This document shows, piece after piece, positions 30,177 through 40,570 of a stretch of 50,788 nt of DNA. Source of the DNA: Actinomycetota bacterium. Lineage in GTDB: Bacteria; Actinomycetota; Acidimicrobiia; Acidimicrobiales; MedAcidi-G1. Numbering within the stretch: position 1 is the first letter of the stretch; each line of letters opens with the position of its first letter. Position numbers and translations under genes: made by a program. The notes below the pieces were generated by a model. The model ran no database searches. It was not told the DNA's origin and saw only the letters and a program-made list of their open reading frames with translations. Location: contig CACPKO010000008.1 of assembly GCA_902634555.1 (NCBI GenBank), positions 1 through 50,788 on the forward strand. Reading direction: 5' to 3'.

Positions 30177-31256
30177 TTAAAAAATAACAGTTCTGCGACT
30201 AGATGCTCCAACTCGTAACGCTGCAAAGGCTTCGTTGATGTTTTCTAGTTCAAGATTTCCTTCATGAATTAAATCCAGTTTTAATTTTCCTTCTAGATAA
30301 AGATCCACATAGTAAGGCATATCTATACGAAACTGGTTCGACCCCATATTCGAACCTTGCAAAGTTTTTTCGCTTAAAAGCTCTGACCCTAAAACTTCTA
30401 CTTTTTGCCCTTCAGGAATCATGCCAATCACTGTTGCAACACCACCCGGACAAAGCATCTCAAAGCACTGTTCTGCAGTTTCTTTCTTCCCTAACGCTTC
30501 AAAAGAAAACTCAACCCCACCGTTACTCAGATCTAAAACAGCTTCAACAGAGTCAGAAGTAGCGGCATTTATGGTATGTGTGGCACCAACTTGACGAGCT
30601 AAATCAAGTTTTTCTTCCGACACGTCTATAGCAATAATCTTTGAAGCACCAATGATTGAGGCAGCGTTTATGGATGAAAGACCAACTCCGCCACAACCCA
30701 CAACAGCGACAGTTGCCTCGGAAGACACGTTGGCGGTGTTTGTGACCGCACCAAAACCCGTAGTGACGGCACATCCAATTAACGCAGCCCGGTCAAGAGG
30801 CATATCCTTACGAATCCTCACTAGCGCACTTTCATGCACCAACATTTTCTCAGCGAAAGCCCCCAACTCGTAAAGCTGTGTGATCCGTTCTCCATTAAAA
30901 CGAATACGCGAAGCATCGTTTTCGCTTCTTCTCACACTCGGATCCATACAAAGATACGGACGACCACTTGAGCAATAATTGCAGACCCCACAGAACACCG
31001 ACATGCAAGCAATCACATGATCACCAGGTTGAACATAATTAACGTTTGAACCCACAGACTCCACCACCCCGGAAGCCTCATGTCCAAGCACCACCGGAAA
31101 GTCAACGCCGTAATGGCCATCAATGAAATGAAGATCGCTATGGCACACGCCGCAGCCAAAAGTGCGAACCACTACCTCGTTAGGCCACGGATCATCCAAT
31201 TCAACGTCTTCAATGACAAGAGGCCCACCAACGTTATGCAAAACCGCGGCTTTCAT
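30177..31256 (-). CDS. Zn-dependent alcohol dehydrogenase (class III-like)
   Basis: MKAAVLHNVGGPL, GHEASGVVESVG, GVGLSSINAASIIGASKIIAIDV. Confidence 0.9.
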   Translation of the reverse strand: MKAAVLHNVGGPLVIEDVELDDPWPNEVVVRTFGCGVCHSDLHFIDGHYGVDFPVVLGHEASGVVESVGSNVNYVQPGDHVIACMSVFCGVCNYCSSGRPYLCMDPSVRRSENDASRIRFNGERITQLYELGAFAEKMLVHESALVRIRKDMPLDRAALIGCAVTTGFGAVTNTANVSSEATVAVVGCGGVGLSSINAASIIGASKIIAIDVSEEKLDLARQVGATHTINAATSDSVEAVLDLSNGGVEFSFEALGKKETAEQCFEMLCPGGVATVIGMIPEGQKVEVLGSELLSEKTLQGSNMGSNQFRIDMPYYVDLYLEGKLKLDLIHEGNLELENINEAFAALRVGASSRRTVIF

Positions 31257-31317
31257 AAAAATCCTTACTAGTAGAGCAAACCATCTTCTAAGTTCATTGA
31301 AACACATACACGTGGCG

Positions 31318-31337
31318 TAACACTCCTCGGAGTGTTA
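31318..31337. promoter_or_regulatory. 20-bp palindromic operator candidate in divergent intergenic region
   Basis: TAACACTCC-TC-GGAGTGTTA perfect 9-bp arms. Confidence 0.6.
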
Positions 31338-31375
31338 GTTTAAATTTGCTTCAAAAAAGAAGAAGGGGAGAAGCA

Positions 31376-31894
31376 GTGGGAACATTAAAAGAACTCAGAT
31401 ACGAGGTAAGTAAAGCAAACCGGCTTCAAAAAATGATGCAAGCCTTCGGTTCGAGCCGAGTAGGGGCATGGTTTTTTTCTAAATCGCTGCACGGGCCGGA
31501 CCGCCTATTATTCAAACTCACAAATGGACGATCAACACTTCCCACCATTCTTGCCGGCTTACCTGTCATCATGCTCACCACCACAGGAGCAAAAACAGGT
31601 AAAGAACGTACCATGCCTCTATTAGGAATTCCGATAGAAGGAAACATTGCAATAATCGGTTCAAACTATGGCCAGAAAAAAACTCCAGGGTGGGTCTATA
31701 ACCTAGAAAAAAATCCATCTGCAGTTGTCTCGTACCAAGATCGATCAGCCACAGTCACCGCTCGTCTAAGCGGAGAAGAAGAAACAAATAAGATTTTCGA
31801 ACTCGGAGGAGCGTTCTATCCTGGCTACCCGAAATATCGAGTACGAGCGGATCACAGAGAAATTCGTGTATTTGTTCTTGAAGTAGCAACTTAG
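31376..31894 (+). CDS. Deazaflavin (F420)-dependent nitroreductase family protein
   Basis: LTTTGAKTGKERTMPLLGIP, GSNYGQKKTPGWVYNLEKNP; GTG start with SD AAGGGGAG. Confidence 0.8.
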   Translation: MGTLKELRYEVSKANRLQKMMQAFGSSRVGAWFFSKSLHGPDRLLFKLTNGRSTLPTILAGLPVIMLTTTGAKTGKERTMPLLGIPIEGNIAIIGSNYGQKKTPGWVYNLEKNPSAVVSYQDRSATVTARLSGEEETNKIFELGGAFYPGYPKYRVRADHREIRVFVLEVAT

Positions 31895-31951
31895 TCAAAT
31901 AAAGAAATTCTTGATTTCAATCAAACTGTATGACTGGTCTATGTTTTTAAA

Positions 31952-33985
31952 ATGAACGATCCGCTGCTAGAACCCTTCCAGTTAAAGCATTTAAAGATAC
32001 GTAACCGAATCTTCACGTCGTCACACGAGCCGTCTTATTCTGTTGAAGGGATGCCAACAGACCGATATCGCCTTTACCACGAGGAAAGAGCGAAGGGTGG
32101 GGTAGGTCTCACTATGACCGCTGGTTCAGCTGTAGTGGCTGAAGACAGCGCTCCAGTTTTTGGAAATCTTCACGCCTATGACGATGCAATCGTTCCTTGG
32201 ATACAGCGATTAACTGATGGCGTGCACGAGCATGGTTCAGCATGCATGATTCAACTAACTCACCTCGGAAGGCGTTCGATCTGGTCGCACGACAATTGGT
32301 TGCCGGTTGTCGCTCCAACCTCTTTGAGGGAGCCTGCTCACCGAGCAATCCCTAAAGAGGCAGAAGACTGGGATATAGAACGCATAATCAGAAAATTTGC
32401 TGATGCGGCCGAACGTATGCAAGCCGGGGGAATGGATGGAATAGAAATCGAGTCCTATGGGCATCTCTTTGATCAGTTTTATTCACCAACTACTAACTTT
32501 CGAGAAGACGAATTCGGCGGACCTCTAGAAAATCGCCTTAGATTCTCCACCAGGGTCTTAGAAGCGATCAGAGAACGAGTAGGACCAGAATTCATTTTGG
32601 GTTTGAGAATGTCAATAGATGAAGTCGTACCGGAAGGCCTGGATTACAACGCTGGAATCGAGATACTCAAAAAATTTGAAGCCACAGGATTAATAGATTT
32701 CGTCAACGTGATTCGAGGGCTAGTAGCAACTGACGCTCAACTCTCCAATGTGATTCCCATACATGGAATGCCAGCCGCACCTCATCTAGATTTCGCTGGA
32801 TTAGTGAAAGAAAACACTGACCTTGCAGTCTTACATGCTTCAAAAATTGATGACGTGGCAACAGCGCGTTATGCGATTCAAGAAGGCAAAGTCGATTTAG
32901 TCGGAATGACAAGAGCGCATATGGCTGATCCTCATATTGTCTTAAAGGTCATCGAAGAGCGAGAAGAACAAATTCGTCCTTGTGTCGGGGCGACTTTTTG
33001 CTTGGATGGAATTTACGAAAATGGTGAAGCTCTCTGTGTGCATAACGCGGCAACAGGACGAGAAGCAATCATGCCGCACAAAGTATTTCCAGCTGAAAAA
33101 CACCGGCGAGTAGTAGTTATAGGGGCTGGGCCAGCAGGACTAGAAGCAGCAAGAGTGGCCGGAGAACGCGGTCATGCCGTAACAGTTTTTGAAGCTATGC
33201 CTAAAGCCGGCGGCCAGATCGCGTTAACAGTAAGAAATAAGCGCCGGCAAGACTTCCAAGGAGTAGTGGATTGGCGACTCGCTGAATTAGAACGCTTAGG
33301 AGTTGAAATCCTTTATGACCAAATCGCAGAGGTCCAAGACATAACCGTGTTGGAACCGGATGTGGTAGTCATAGCCACCGGCGGGCTACCACAAATCCCA
33401 GCTCTCGAATACGGTGCTGAACTGGCGGTCACATCTTGGGAAGTTCTAAGTGGAGAAGTGACTCCACAAGGAAATGTTCTTCTCTATGACGACAACGGCA
33501 CTCATTCTGCGTTATCCACTGCAGAAATAATTGCACAATCCGGAGCGAACCTAGAAATAGTCACTCCAGAACGAATGCTAGGAATAGACATAGGAGGGGT
33601 GAACCATGTTCCCTACGCTCGAGCATTCAATGAAACAGAAACACGTATCACACTTAACCAACGCGTAGTTAGTGTCAGTAAAGAAAACGATCAGCTTCTT
33701 GTTGAATTAGGTAGTGACCACTCTCCGCACCGAACGAAACGAGCCGTGGATTGCTTCGTTGTTGACCATGGAACTCTTCCCAACGCAGACCTGTACTTCA
33801 GCCTCAAAGCTCTTTCTTGCAATCAAGGTGAAGTTGACCATGCCGCTCTACTTAATGGCCAGCCACAGCCATGTTTTGAGAAAGAACAGGACTCTTTCGC
33901 CTTATATCGGATAGGAGATGCGGTAGCGAATCGAAATATTCATGCCGCCATTTATGATGCTCTTCGTCTTATGAAAGACATTTAG
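31952..33985 (+). CDS. Old Yellow Enzyme/trimethylamine dehydrogenase-like NADH:flavin oxidoreductase (two-domain)
   Basis: N-terminal FMN TIM barrel motifs, C-terminal VVVIGAGPAGLEAARVAGERGH. Confidence 0.85.
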   Translation: MNDPLLEPFQLKHLKIRNRIFTSSHEPSYSVEGMPTDRYRLYHEERAKGGVGLTMTAGSAVVAEDSAPVFGNLHAYDDAIVPWIQRLTDGVHEHGSACMIQLTHLGRRSIWSHDNWLPVVAPTSLREPAHRAIPKEAEDWDIERIIRKFADAAERMQAGGMDGIEIESYGHLFDQFYSPTTNFREDEFGGPLENRLRFSTRVLEAIRERVGPEFILGLRMSIDEVVPEGLDYNAGIEILKKFEATGLIDFVNVIRGLVATDAQLSNVIPIHGMPAAPHLDFAGLVKENTDLAVLHASKIDDVATARYAIQEGKVDLVGMTRAHMADPHIVLKVIEEREEQIRPCVGATFCLDGIYENGEALCVHNAATGREAIMPHKVFPAEKHRRVVVIGAGPAGLEAARVAGERGHAVTVFEAMPKAGGQIALTVRNKRRQDFQGVVDWRLAELERLGVEILYDQIAEVQDITVLEPDVVVIATGGLPQIPALEYGAELAVTSWEVLSGEVTPQGNVLLYDDNGTHSALSTAEIIAQSGANLEIVTPERMLGIDIGGVNHVPYARAFNETETRITLNQRVVSVSKENDQLLVELGSDHSPHRTKRAVDCFVVDHGTLPNADLYFSLKALSCNQGEVDHAALLNGQPQPCFEKEQDSFALYRIGDAVANRNIHAAIYDALRLMKDI

Positions 33986-35571
33986 GAAGAACTTTTAGAG
34001 GCCACCCATTCGCTACGGGCTTTGCCATCTCGGATCTCTTGTCGTCGTTGAGTAACAAAAGCATCTAATTCTTCAGTTATGGCTCCATCTAACGCCGGAG
34101 GTTCGTAGTTGTTGAGCATCTCTTTCCAAACAAGGTTTGCTCGTTGGCCAGCGTCAGTGCTTCCTTCATCTTTCCATTTTTCGTAACTGTCTGTATGAAA
34201 AACCTTTGGCTGGAAAAAAGCATCTTTGTAATGTCTCATGGTGTGGGCCGTTCCCAGAAAATGATTACCTGGCCCAGCTTCTTCGTAAGCATCCCAAGCA
34301 AATTCTTCTTCAGAAAGATCAAGGCCCTTTGAGAATTTTGTTAATGCTCCAAGAGTTTCTACATCAAGAATGAACTTCTCATATCCAGATGTCAATCCGC
34401 CTTCTTGCCATCCTGCTGCATGAAGAATGAAGTTCGTGCAAGCTTGAACTGTAGGCCAAACAGTTCCGGCAGATTCATACCCAGCCTGTCCATCTGGCAC
34501 ACGCGATGCGGTGTAATTGCCTCCTGAACGGAAAGGAAGCCCATAGTAACGAGCCATTTGAGCGCAGGCATAAAGAGCCAAATTGCTTTCTGGGCTACCA
34601 AAAGCAGGAGCTCCAGTTTTCATATCAACATTTGGTAAGAACGGCCCCTGTATGCAAGGGGTTCCAGGATTTAGCATTTGGGCGTAAGCGATAGCAAAAA
34701 GTGATTCAGCGTTTTGTTGAGCTATAGAAGCAGCGATCGTGCTTGGGGACATAGCACCAACGATGATGAATGGAGCCAAAATCATGGCCTGTTTGGCTTC
34801 CGCGTAAACCTCTAGAGCGCTCAGCATTCGTTCATCCATGCGCATAGGAGAAGAAATACTTACGATAGAAAGCGCTGCTGGGTTTTCCCGAATAGCTTCA
34901 GCGCCGAAAATGATTTCACTCATAGTCACTGTGTCACGGGCATTATCAGGATGTATGACGTTCCCCATATAGGCCTTGTCATTTAACGTGATATGAGCGA
35001 GCAGCATGTCAAGATGTCGTTCACCTAAGTCAACATCATTTGGTTCAACTAGAACGCCACCAGCGTGATGCAATTCCGGGGTCATATACGTAAGTTTCGC
35101 GAAATTATGAAAGTCCTCTAACGTTGCTGGGCGACGTCCTTTATCTAAATCAAAGGCAAATGCCGGCCCATAAACCGGAGCGAAAATTATTTGATTTCCA
35201 CCTACTGTTAAATTGTTCAGCGGGTTACGAGCCAACTGTGTGAAAGTGCGTGGAGCCATATTTACGAAATGCATGAGCGTGTCTTCATCAATCCACGCCA
35301 TCTCACCTTCAACTTTCACTCCGTTAGCTTTCAAATTCTCAAGAGCAGGTGGATGATCTATGAGGAGCATTCCTGTTTCGCTAAGGAGGCGCATTGATGC
35401 TTTATGAATGGTTTCAATATCTTCACTTTTTAAGATTTCAACAGGATCTAAATCGTAAGTTAAAGGCTTTACACCTTCAAAAGATAAGACAGGCTCGTCT
35501 CGTCTCCGCCTAGTGGAGCGACGTTTACGAGTTGAAGATCCAATTACTTCAGAGTTCTTTTCATGTTCCAT
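33982..35571 (-). CDS. Trimethylamine methyltransferase (MttB) superfamily, non-pyrrolysine type
   Basis: MttB-like motifs; ORF has no in-frame TAG. Confidence 0.85.
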   Translation of the reverse strand: MEHEKNSEVIGSSTRKRRSTRRRRDEPVLSFEGVKPLTYDLDPVEILKSEDIETIHKASMRLLSETGMLLIDHPPALENLKANGVKVEGEMAWIDEDTLMHFVNMAPRTFTQLARNPLNNLTVGGNQIIFAPVYGPAFAFDLDKGRRPATLEDFHNFAKLTYMTPELHHAGGVLVEPNDVDLGERHLDMLLAHITLNDKAYMGNVIHPDNARDTVTMSEIIFGAEAIRENPAALSIVSISSPMRMDERMLSALEVYAEAKQAMILAPFIIVGAMSPSTIAASIAQQNAESLFAIAYAQMLNPGTPCIQGPFLPNVDMKTGAPAFGSPESNLALYACAQMARYYGLPFRSGGNYTASRVPDGQAGYESAGTVWPTVQACTNFILHAAGWQEGGLTSGYEKFILDVETLGALTKFSKGLDLSEEEFAWDAYEEAGPGNHFLGTAHTMRHYKDAFFQPKVFHTDSYEKWKDEGSTDAGQRANLVWKEMLNNYEPPALDGAITEELDAFVTQRRQEIRDGKARSEWVASKSSS

Positions 35572-37236
35572 TTAATTACTTTCAGAAAGTTTGGTTTTTA
35601 TGGTTACTGAGTTTCTTAAAGAGTCGATTTCTACTATGTCTCCATCTTTAATGCTCGTCATAACTTTTGCAACACCTATAACGGCAGGGATTTCAAGTTC
35701 TCGAGAAAGCACGGCGGCGTGAGACATCGCTCCACCCTCAGCGGTAATTAATCCACCAACAAGTGTTAGCACTAAGTTGTAGGCAGGAGAAGTGGCTCGA
35801 GTAACAAGAATTTCTCCTGGTTGTAAACGACTCATTGCTTCTTCAGCGTTTTCTGCGACTCGAGCCACACCAATTGTTGTTTTCTCTCCGATGCCTACTC
35901 CGGTTAGGTATTCGCTTGAGTTACTTCCTTGAGTCCCATCCATGCCGAGTTCGTTAATGACAACTTGAACCATACTTACCGTTGTTGCCAGCGGCGCTGG
36001 AAGAGCATCAATTGGGGGAGGGGTTTCCGGAGGTCCAAGTGTTAGTGGCGGGTCAAGAAGCTTTTGTTGAATACGATTCTTTTCTCTTTCACTGATTTCT
36101 TCAGAAGAGGGCCCTGTGTCAGTAGTTAGAAGGCTGGTTATTTCTGTGGCGGTTAAAGAAAAAATATGGGACTCTTCCAGAATCTGAGTGGAGGATTTGA
36201 GGCGTTTACTAATTTCAAGCATCGCTAACCGCAAAAGCCCACAAGGCCATTCAACAGTTATTGGACCATTATCGTCACGTAAATCCATGGCTTCTCGCGC
36301 GTCATGAAGTATTTCATCGAAACGCAAACGTTCATTTGCGGGAACGCGTTCACGAAGTTGAGCGGCGATTTCCAGTGGCTTGTTCGAGTTAGAGATCGAG
36401 TCAGTGGCAGCAAGAATAGTTGTAAGGAGGATTTCGGGCGATTCCTTTAACGTGGGAGAGTCAAGGTCGTATCCGGCATAGAGAACAGATCCATGATTTT
36501 TTAGGTAGACCTCAAGTTCAGCAGAAGCAGCAGGGGATCTTTTCACATCTTCAAGAGTTTCTGGGATTACTTGGTCTTTTTCTAGGAGAGTTTTTATTTT
36601 AAATAACGATTCACGTGGAGTTTTCGTGGAAGGTGATGCGCCAACTAAAGCCTCGAGAACTTCTGGGCCTTCAAAACCCCATCTCTTGCTTTCCAGCAGA
36701 AGCATTCCAAGTGGGCCAAGATCAAAGTTATGGAGTCGAAAATGTTCTTTCATTGAAATGTGGAGGTGGGCGAGAACAGAGTTGAAATGGTTTACTAAAC
36801 CCTCTTCATTTAGAAGTGAAAGATCAATATCTTGGAAATTTAGGTTCGCTGAAGTAAATCGAGGTCTAATTTCTTCATGCCATTCTTGGATCACCGCTCG
36901 CGTCGGAGAGGAAGTCAAAGTTTTTTTAGCTGCTTTAGTGCGTCTCCGAAACTCCGGATGTATACGTGTAAGAATTTTAAGGAGAAAAGTTGGCGGAGGT
37001 TTAGAGGACGGACGATCTGCTAAAACGAGAGGTCGTAGACGCGAGTACATGAAACCATTCACGAAAGCCACAGACATGGTTTCAGCAGGGATACCGCGAA
37101 GAGGCCAGTGCTCCCTAAAAGCGTTCTCTATTGACTGATGCATCAAAGATTGCATGATTGGTGTAGTTCCACCAGGGAAATGCGATCGATCAAGACTCCA
37201 TTGCCCTGGTCCTGGGATCTCAAACTCAACATCCAT
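35572..37236 (-). CDS. PEP-utilising enzyme swivelling-domain protein
   Basis: EILVTRATSPAYNLVLTLVGGLITAEGGAMSHAAVLSRELEIPAVIG; no ATP-grasp or PEP-barrel recognised. Confidence 0.75.
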   Translation of the reverse strand: MDVEFEIPGPGQWSLDRSHFPGGTTPIMQSLMHQSIENAFREHWPLRGIPAETMSVAFVNGFMYSRLRPLVLADRPSSKPPPTFLLKILTRIHPEFRRRTKAAKKTLTSSPTRAVIQEWHEEIRPRFTSANLNFQDIDLSLLNEEGLVNHFNSVLAHLHISMKEHFRLHNFDLGPLGMLLLESKRWGFEGPEVLEALVGASPSTKTPRESLFKIKTLLEKDQVIPETLEDVKRSPAASAELEVYLKNHGSVLYAGYDLDSPTLKESPEILLTTILAATDSISNSNKPLEIAAQLRERVPANERLRFDEILHDAREAMDLRDDNGPITVEWPCGLLRLAMLEISKRLKSSTQILEESHIFSLTATEITSLLTTDTGPSSEEISEREKNRIQQKLLDPPLTLGPPETPPPIDALPAPLATTVSMVQVVINELGMDGTQGSNSSEYLTGVGIGEKTTIGVARVAENAEEAMSRLQPGEILVTRATSPAYNLVLTLVGGLITAEGGAMSHAAVLSRELEIPAVIGVAKVMTSIKDGDIVEIDSLRNSVTIKTKLSESN

Positions 37237-37321
37237 TTTTACAACCTAGAACACACAGATGGTGAAGACGAGTCCGAGTTGGGTAAGTCCATCTAAATTT
37301 GGATGGTTTTTTGGATCAGAG

Positions 37322-39358
37322 TTAAGCAGGAATTGTTTGTTGCGATTTTCGTGTAGCGAACAAGGCAATCAAATAGGCGCCAGCAACAATGAACAATAAA
37401 GAACGGTAACCCATCAAAAGTGCCATGTACTCTAAAAGGCCACCAACTACTGCTCCTAATAAATTAGCTCCGAAAGCGGTAGTTGATTCTTTCTCGTCAC
37501 GGAATCGATCAGCAAATATAAGGTTTGCGATGAAAACTGGAAGGAAAGCAATACCGCCGCCGACAAATAGGCGGAGAGTGGGTCCAAGTGAAAGAAGCCA
37601 AGACGCTGGAACCAGCCAATTTAAGACGAGAGACAAAGCTAAAAATCCATAAAGCAAATTTTGGCTCTTGAATTTGACTCGACGACTCACTTCAACTGCA
37701 GCAAGAACAGAGCCAAGAAGACTTACAAAAACTAAAGCGTTAACAAACCATGTGGTTCCAAAAAGTAAAGCAAATTGAACAACATTTTTTGTTTCTAAAA
37801 GAAGGAAAGCTAATCCCATGAAGAAAACATCGGTTTGACGGCGAATACCTTTTAGGGGGCCAGCTACCATTCGGACGGCCAGTGCGGAAACTGCCAGTAT
37901 CAGGCCAATAGTTAGTAAATAAAAACTAGGAATGTGAGCAGTTCTCAAGTAGGGAAATGGATGGTCATCGGAAACTGGGTCAGGAACATTGGAAGAAGCC
38001 ATCCAGAGCGCCCCTTCGGGTTCACCTGCAGAACAATCAATGGAAGAAGCGTTATCTGTAGCTACCAAGATTGAAAAGTGGTCTGCATCTTCAAAATCGA
38101 CCACACAAGGTGGTTCATCAAATTCTTGATCAAGAGTGGAGGCGTAACGATCCACTAGCCATCTTTCACGCATGAAGTTGTACATTCCAAAAACCCCACC
38201 GGGGCGAAGGTGCTCGTTGTAAGAAGCAAGAGCTTCTTCAGTGAAGAGATAACTTTCAAGGCGTACAGACCCCTGTCCTAAGACAACCGTTAGCGAGTCA
38301 GGCAACGCGAGAAGGATCATGTCCCATTGACGGTCAGTGCGTTCTAGGAAAGCTCGCCCATCATTGATGTGGGTAAAGACTCTAGGGTCGGCATACGGGT
38401 CATCTGGGTGGTTCTTGCTGGCGATTTCATGAATTAATGGATCTATTTCAACTGCATCAACTCGGTTCGCTCCACGCGCTAGTGCTTCTGAAACGTCGTT
38501 TCCTGATCCGGCACCAATGATTAAGACGTCACCAGGGGAGTCGGCAGTGCGAACGTCATGAACGAACGAATATGGACTAACTACTCCAACTGGAAACTGC
38601 TTCCAAGTTCCTACGTCATTGATGCTCATGTCAATGCCGCCTACTTCATTGTCTTCCCAGGACAGGGCGTAGTAGGGAGACCAAGCCTTATCTTCGCCAA
38701 TGGATTCCTCAGCTAACACTCCAAAGAGAAGGCCAACTGCGACAAGACGCACCAATAAAGCTTTTTTATCAGAGTCATGTAGGAGTCCAAGGAAGAGTAA
38801 GCCAGCCACCACACCCCAAATGATTGGGGGAGCACCTAGGAAGGAAAGAACAGAAAATCCAATGACTCCAGAGATGGAACCAATGAGGTCCCACCGGTAA
38901 GCCTCTAGGGGTTCAAGCTTTGCAAAGCTTCGCGCTACTCCATCGGCGATGCAGGCGATGATTGCGGCGGCAACAATAAAAATCACGGTAAGTATCAACC
39001 ACCGTGGTGGACCTACTGGTCTTTGATCAGCGAAGAAAATGAGATCGCTTCCTCCAACTTCAACATTTACGCCTGCGAGTCGGATGAATAGAACAAATAA
39101 TGCTAAAGCAACAGGGGCTAAAGGAAATAATGAACGTTCGAATCGGCCGGCCCATAAAAATCCAAGGCCGATTCCCAGGAAACTTCCCACTAAGACGAAG
39201 TTTGAGAAATAAGCAAGGTAGATGACGTTGGCTCCTAGCCAACGGATTAAAGCTAGTTCAACGAAAAGTAACAGAAAGGCAGATAAGGCAAGACGAGTCT
39301 GTATCGCTCGAATGCTGTTTGAATCGTTCATTAGACTAAGAGCGTAGCGACTAGCCAC
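37322..39358 (-). CDS. Membrane-embedded spermidine synthase-like protein
   Basis: N- and C-terminal TM bundles flanking VLIIGAGSGNDVSEALARGANRVDAVEIDP. Confidence 0.85.
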   Translation of the reverse strand: MASRYALSLMNDSNSIRAIQTRLALSAFLLLFVELALIRWLGANVIYLAYFSNFVLVGSFLGIGLGFLWAGRFERSLFPLAPVALALFVLFIRLAGVNVEVGGSDLIFFADQRPVGPPRWLILTVIFIVAAAIIACIADGVARSFAKLEPLEAYRWDLIGSISGVIGFSVLSFLGAPPIIWGVVAGLLFLGLLHDSDKKALLVRLVAVGLLFGVLAEESIGEDKAWSPYYALSWEDNEVGGIDMSINDVGTWKQFPVGVVSPYSFVHDVRTADSPGDVLIIGAGSGNDVSEALARGANRVDAVEIDPLIHEIASKNHPDDPYADPRVFTHINDGRAFLERTDRQWDMILLALPDSLTVVLGQGSVRLESYLFTEEALASYNEHLRPGGVFGMYNFMRERWLVDRYASTLDQEFDEPPCVVDFEDADHFSILVATDNASSIDCSAGEPEGALWMASSNVPDPVSDDHPFPYLRTAHIPSFYLLTIGLILAVSALAVRMVAGPLKGIRRQTDVFFMGLAFLLLETKNVVQFALLFGTTWFVNALVFVSLLGSVLAAVEVSRRVKFKSQNLLYGFLALSLVLNWLVPASWLLSLGPTLRLFVGGGIAFLPVFIANLIFADRFRDEKESTTAFGANLLGAVVGGLLEYMALLMGYRSLLFIVAGAYLIALFATRKSQQTIPA

Positions 39359-39442
39359 AGGTATATCAGTCTTTATAGTCTTTATTGCCGTTAGTCTCTC
39401 AAGGCGGAGGCAACACTATTTATCACAAGAGGTATTAAGTAA

Positions 39443-40570
39443 GTGCGAATCGTCGTAGTTCAAGAACAACTAGAGGGTGAGTGTCGTGTAGCTTCCACCC
39501 CAGAAGTCGTTGAAGAATTCGTCGCGCAAGGTAACGAAGTTTCTGTCCAGAGCGGAGCAGGTGCACTTGCAGGATTTGATGATGAAGAGTACCGGACAGC
39601 CGGGGCAACAATCGCTCCAGATGTTTCTTCTGCTATCGGTAGCGAAGGAATTGTCCTGACAATACATGGATTGTTGGAAACCGATCTCACCTCTCTTACT
39701 TCCCAACACGTAGTTCTCGGTCTTCTGGATCCTCTCTGGGACCCAGAACATTCAAATAAATTGACTAAAACTGGTGCTTCAGTTTTTTCTTTAGATCTCG
39801 TACCAAGAAGTACACGAGCGCAAGCTGTAGATGTTCTGTCGTCAATGGCAACTGTTGTTGGATTTCAAGCAGTTCTTATGGCAGCGGAAAGAATGCCGAA
39901 ACTGTTCCCTCTTTTAATAACTGCGGCAGGAACGATCCCTCCGGCAAGAGTGGTGGTTCTCGGAGCTGGAGTTGCCGGTTTGCAAGCGATGGCTATTGCT
40001 CGACGGTTAGGTGCCAATGTTGAGGGATTCGACATAAGGCCAGAAGCTCTAGAACAGATACGTTCTCTCGGAGCTAAATCTATAGATCTTCCAGAAGGTG
40101 AAGAAGGGGAGACCCCTCCTCAACGCGATGAGCGAATACAAAAAGACATGATTCCCTATTTGGCGGAAGCGGACCTCGTTATTACTGCTGCTCAGATACC
40201 TGGTGCTAAGAGCCCAATTTTGGTTACACAAGAAATGGTGGAAGCCATGAAACCAGGCTCACTGCTTGTTGATCTTTCTATTCAACGAGGGGGCAATTGC
40301 TTCCTTAGTCAAATGGACACTGAAGTTATGCATCAAAGAGTGACAATTCTTGCGCCAAGTAATCTCGCTTCGGATATGGCACTATCGGCTTCTCGCATGT
40401 TTGCTAATAATCTTTCAAACTTAGTGCAACTCATTACCGACGAAGGAAAGATAGTTATCAATCGTGAGGACGAAGTCGTTGAAACAATGTTGGTTGCCCA
40501 CCAAGGCGAAATAGTAAATAACGCCATGATTCAAAAATTCAATACAGAAAATCAGAGGACTGACGCATGA
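39443..40570 (+). CDS. pntAA: NAD(P) transhydrogenase subunit alpha part 1
   Basis: AlaDH/PNT-like N-terminus, VVVLGAGVAGLQAMAIARRLGA; GTG start. Confidence 0.93.
   Translation: MRIVVVQEQLEGECRVASTPEVVEEFVAQGNEVSVQSGAGALAGFDDEEYRTAGATIAPDVSSAIGSEGIVLTIHGLLETDLTSLTSQHVVLGLLDPLWDPEHSNKLTKTGASVFSLDLVPRSTRAQAVDVLSSMATVVGFQAVLMAAERMPKLFPLLITAAGTIPPARVVVLGAGVAGLQAMAIARRLGANVEGFDIRPEALEQIRSLGAKSIDLPEGEEGETPPQRDERIQKDMIPYLAEADLVITAAQIPGAKSPILVTQEMVEAMKPGSLLVDLSIQRGGNCFLSQMDTEVMHQRVTILAPSNLASDMALSASRMFANNLSNLVQLITDEGKIVINREDEVVETMLVAHQGEIVNNAMIQKFNTENQRTDA

Noticed and set aside
33982-35571. Pyrrolysine-containing MttB
   Set aside because: ORF is open without any in-frame TAG; consistent with the non-Pyl MttB superfamily.
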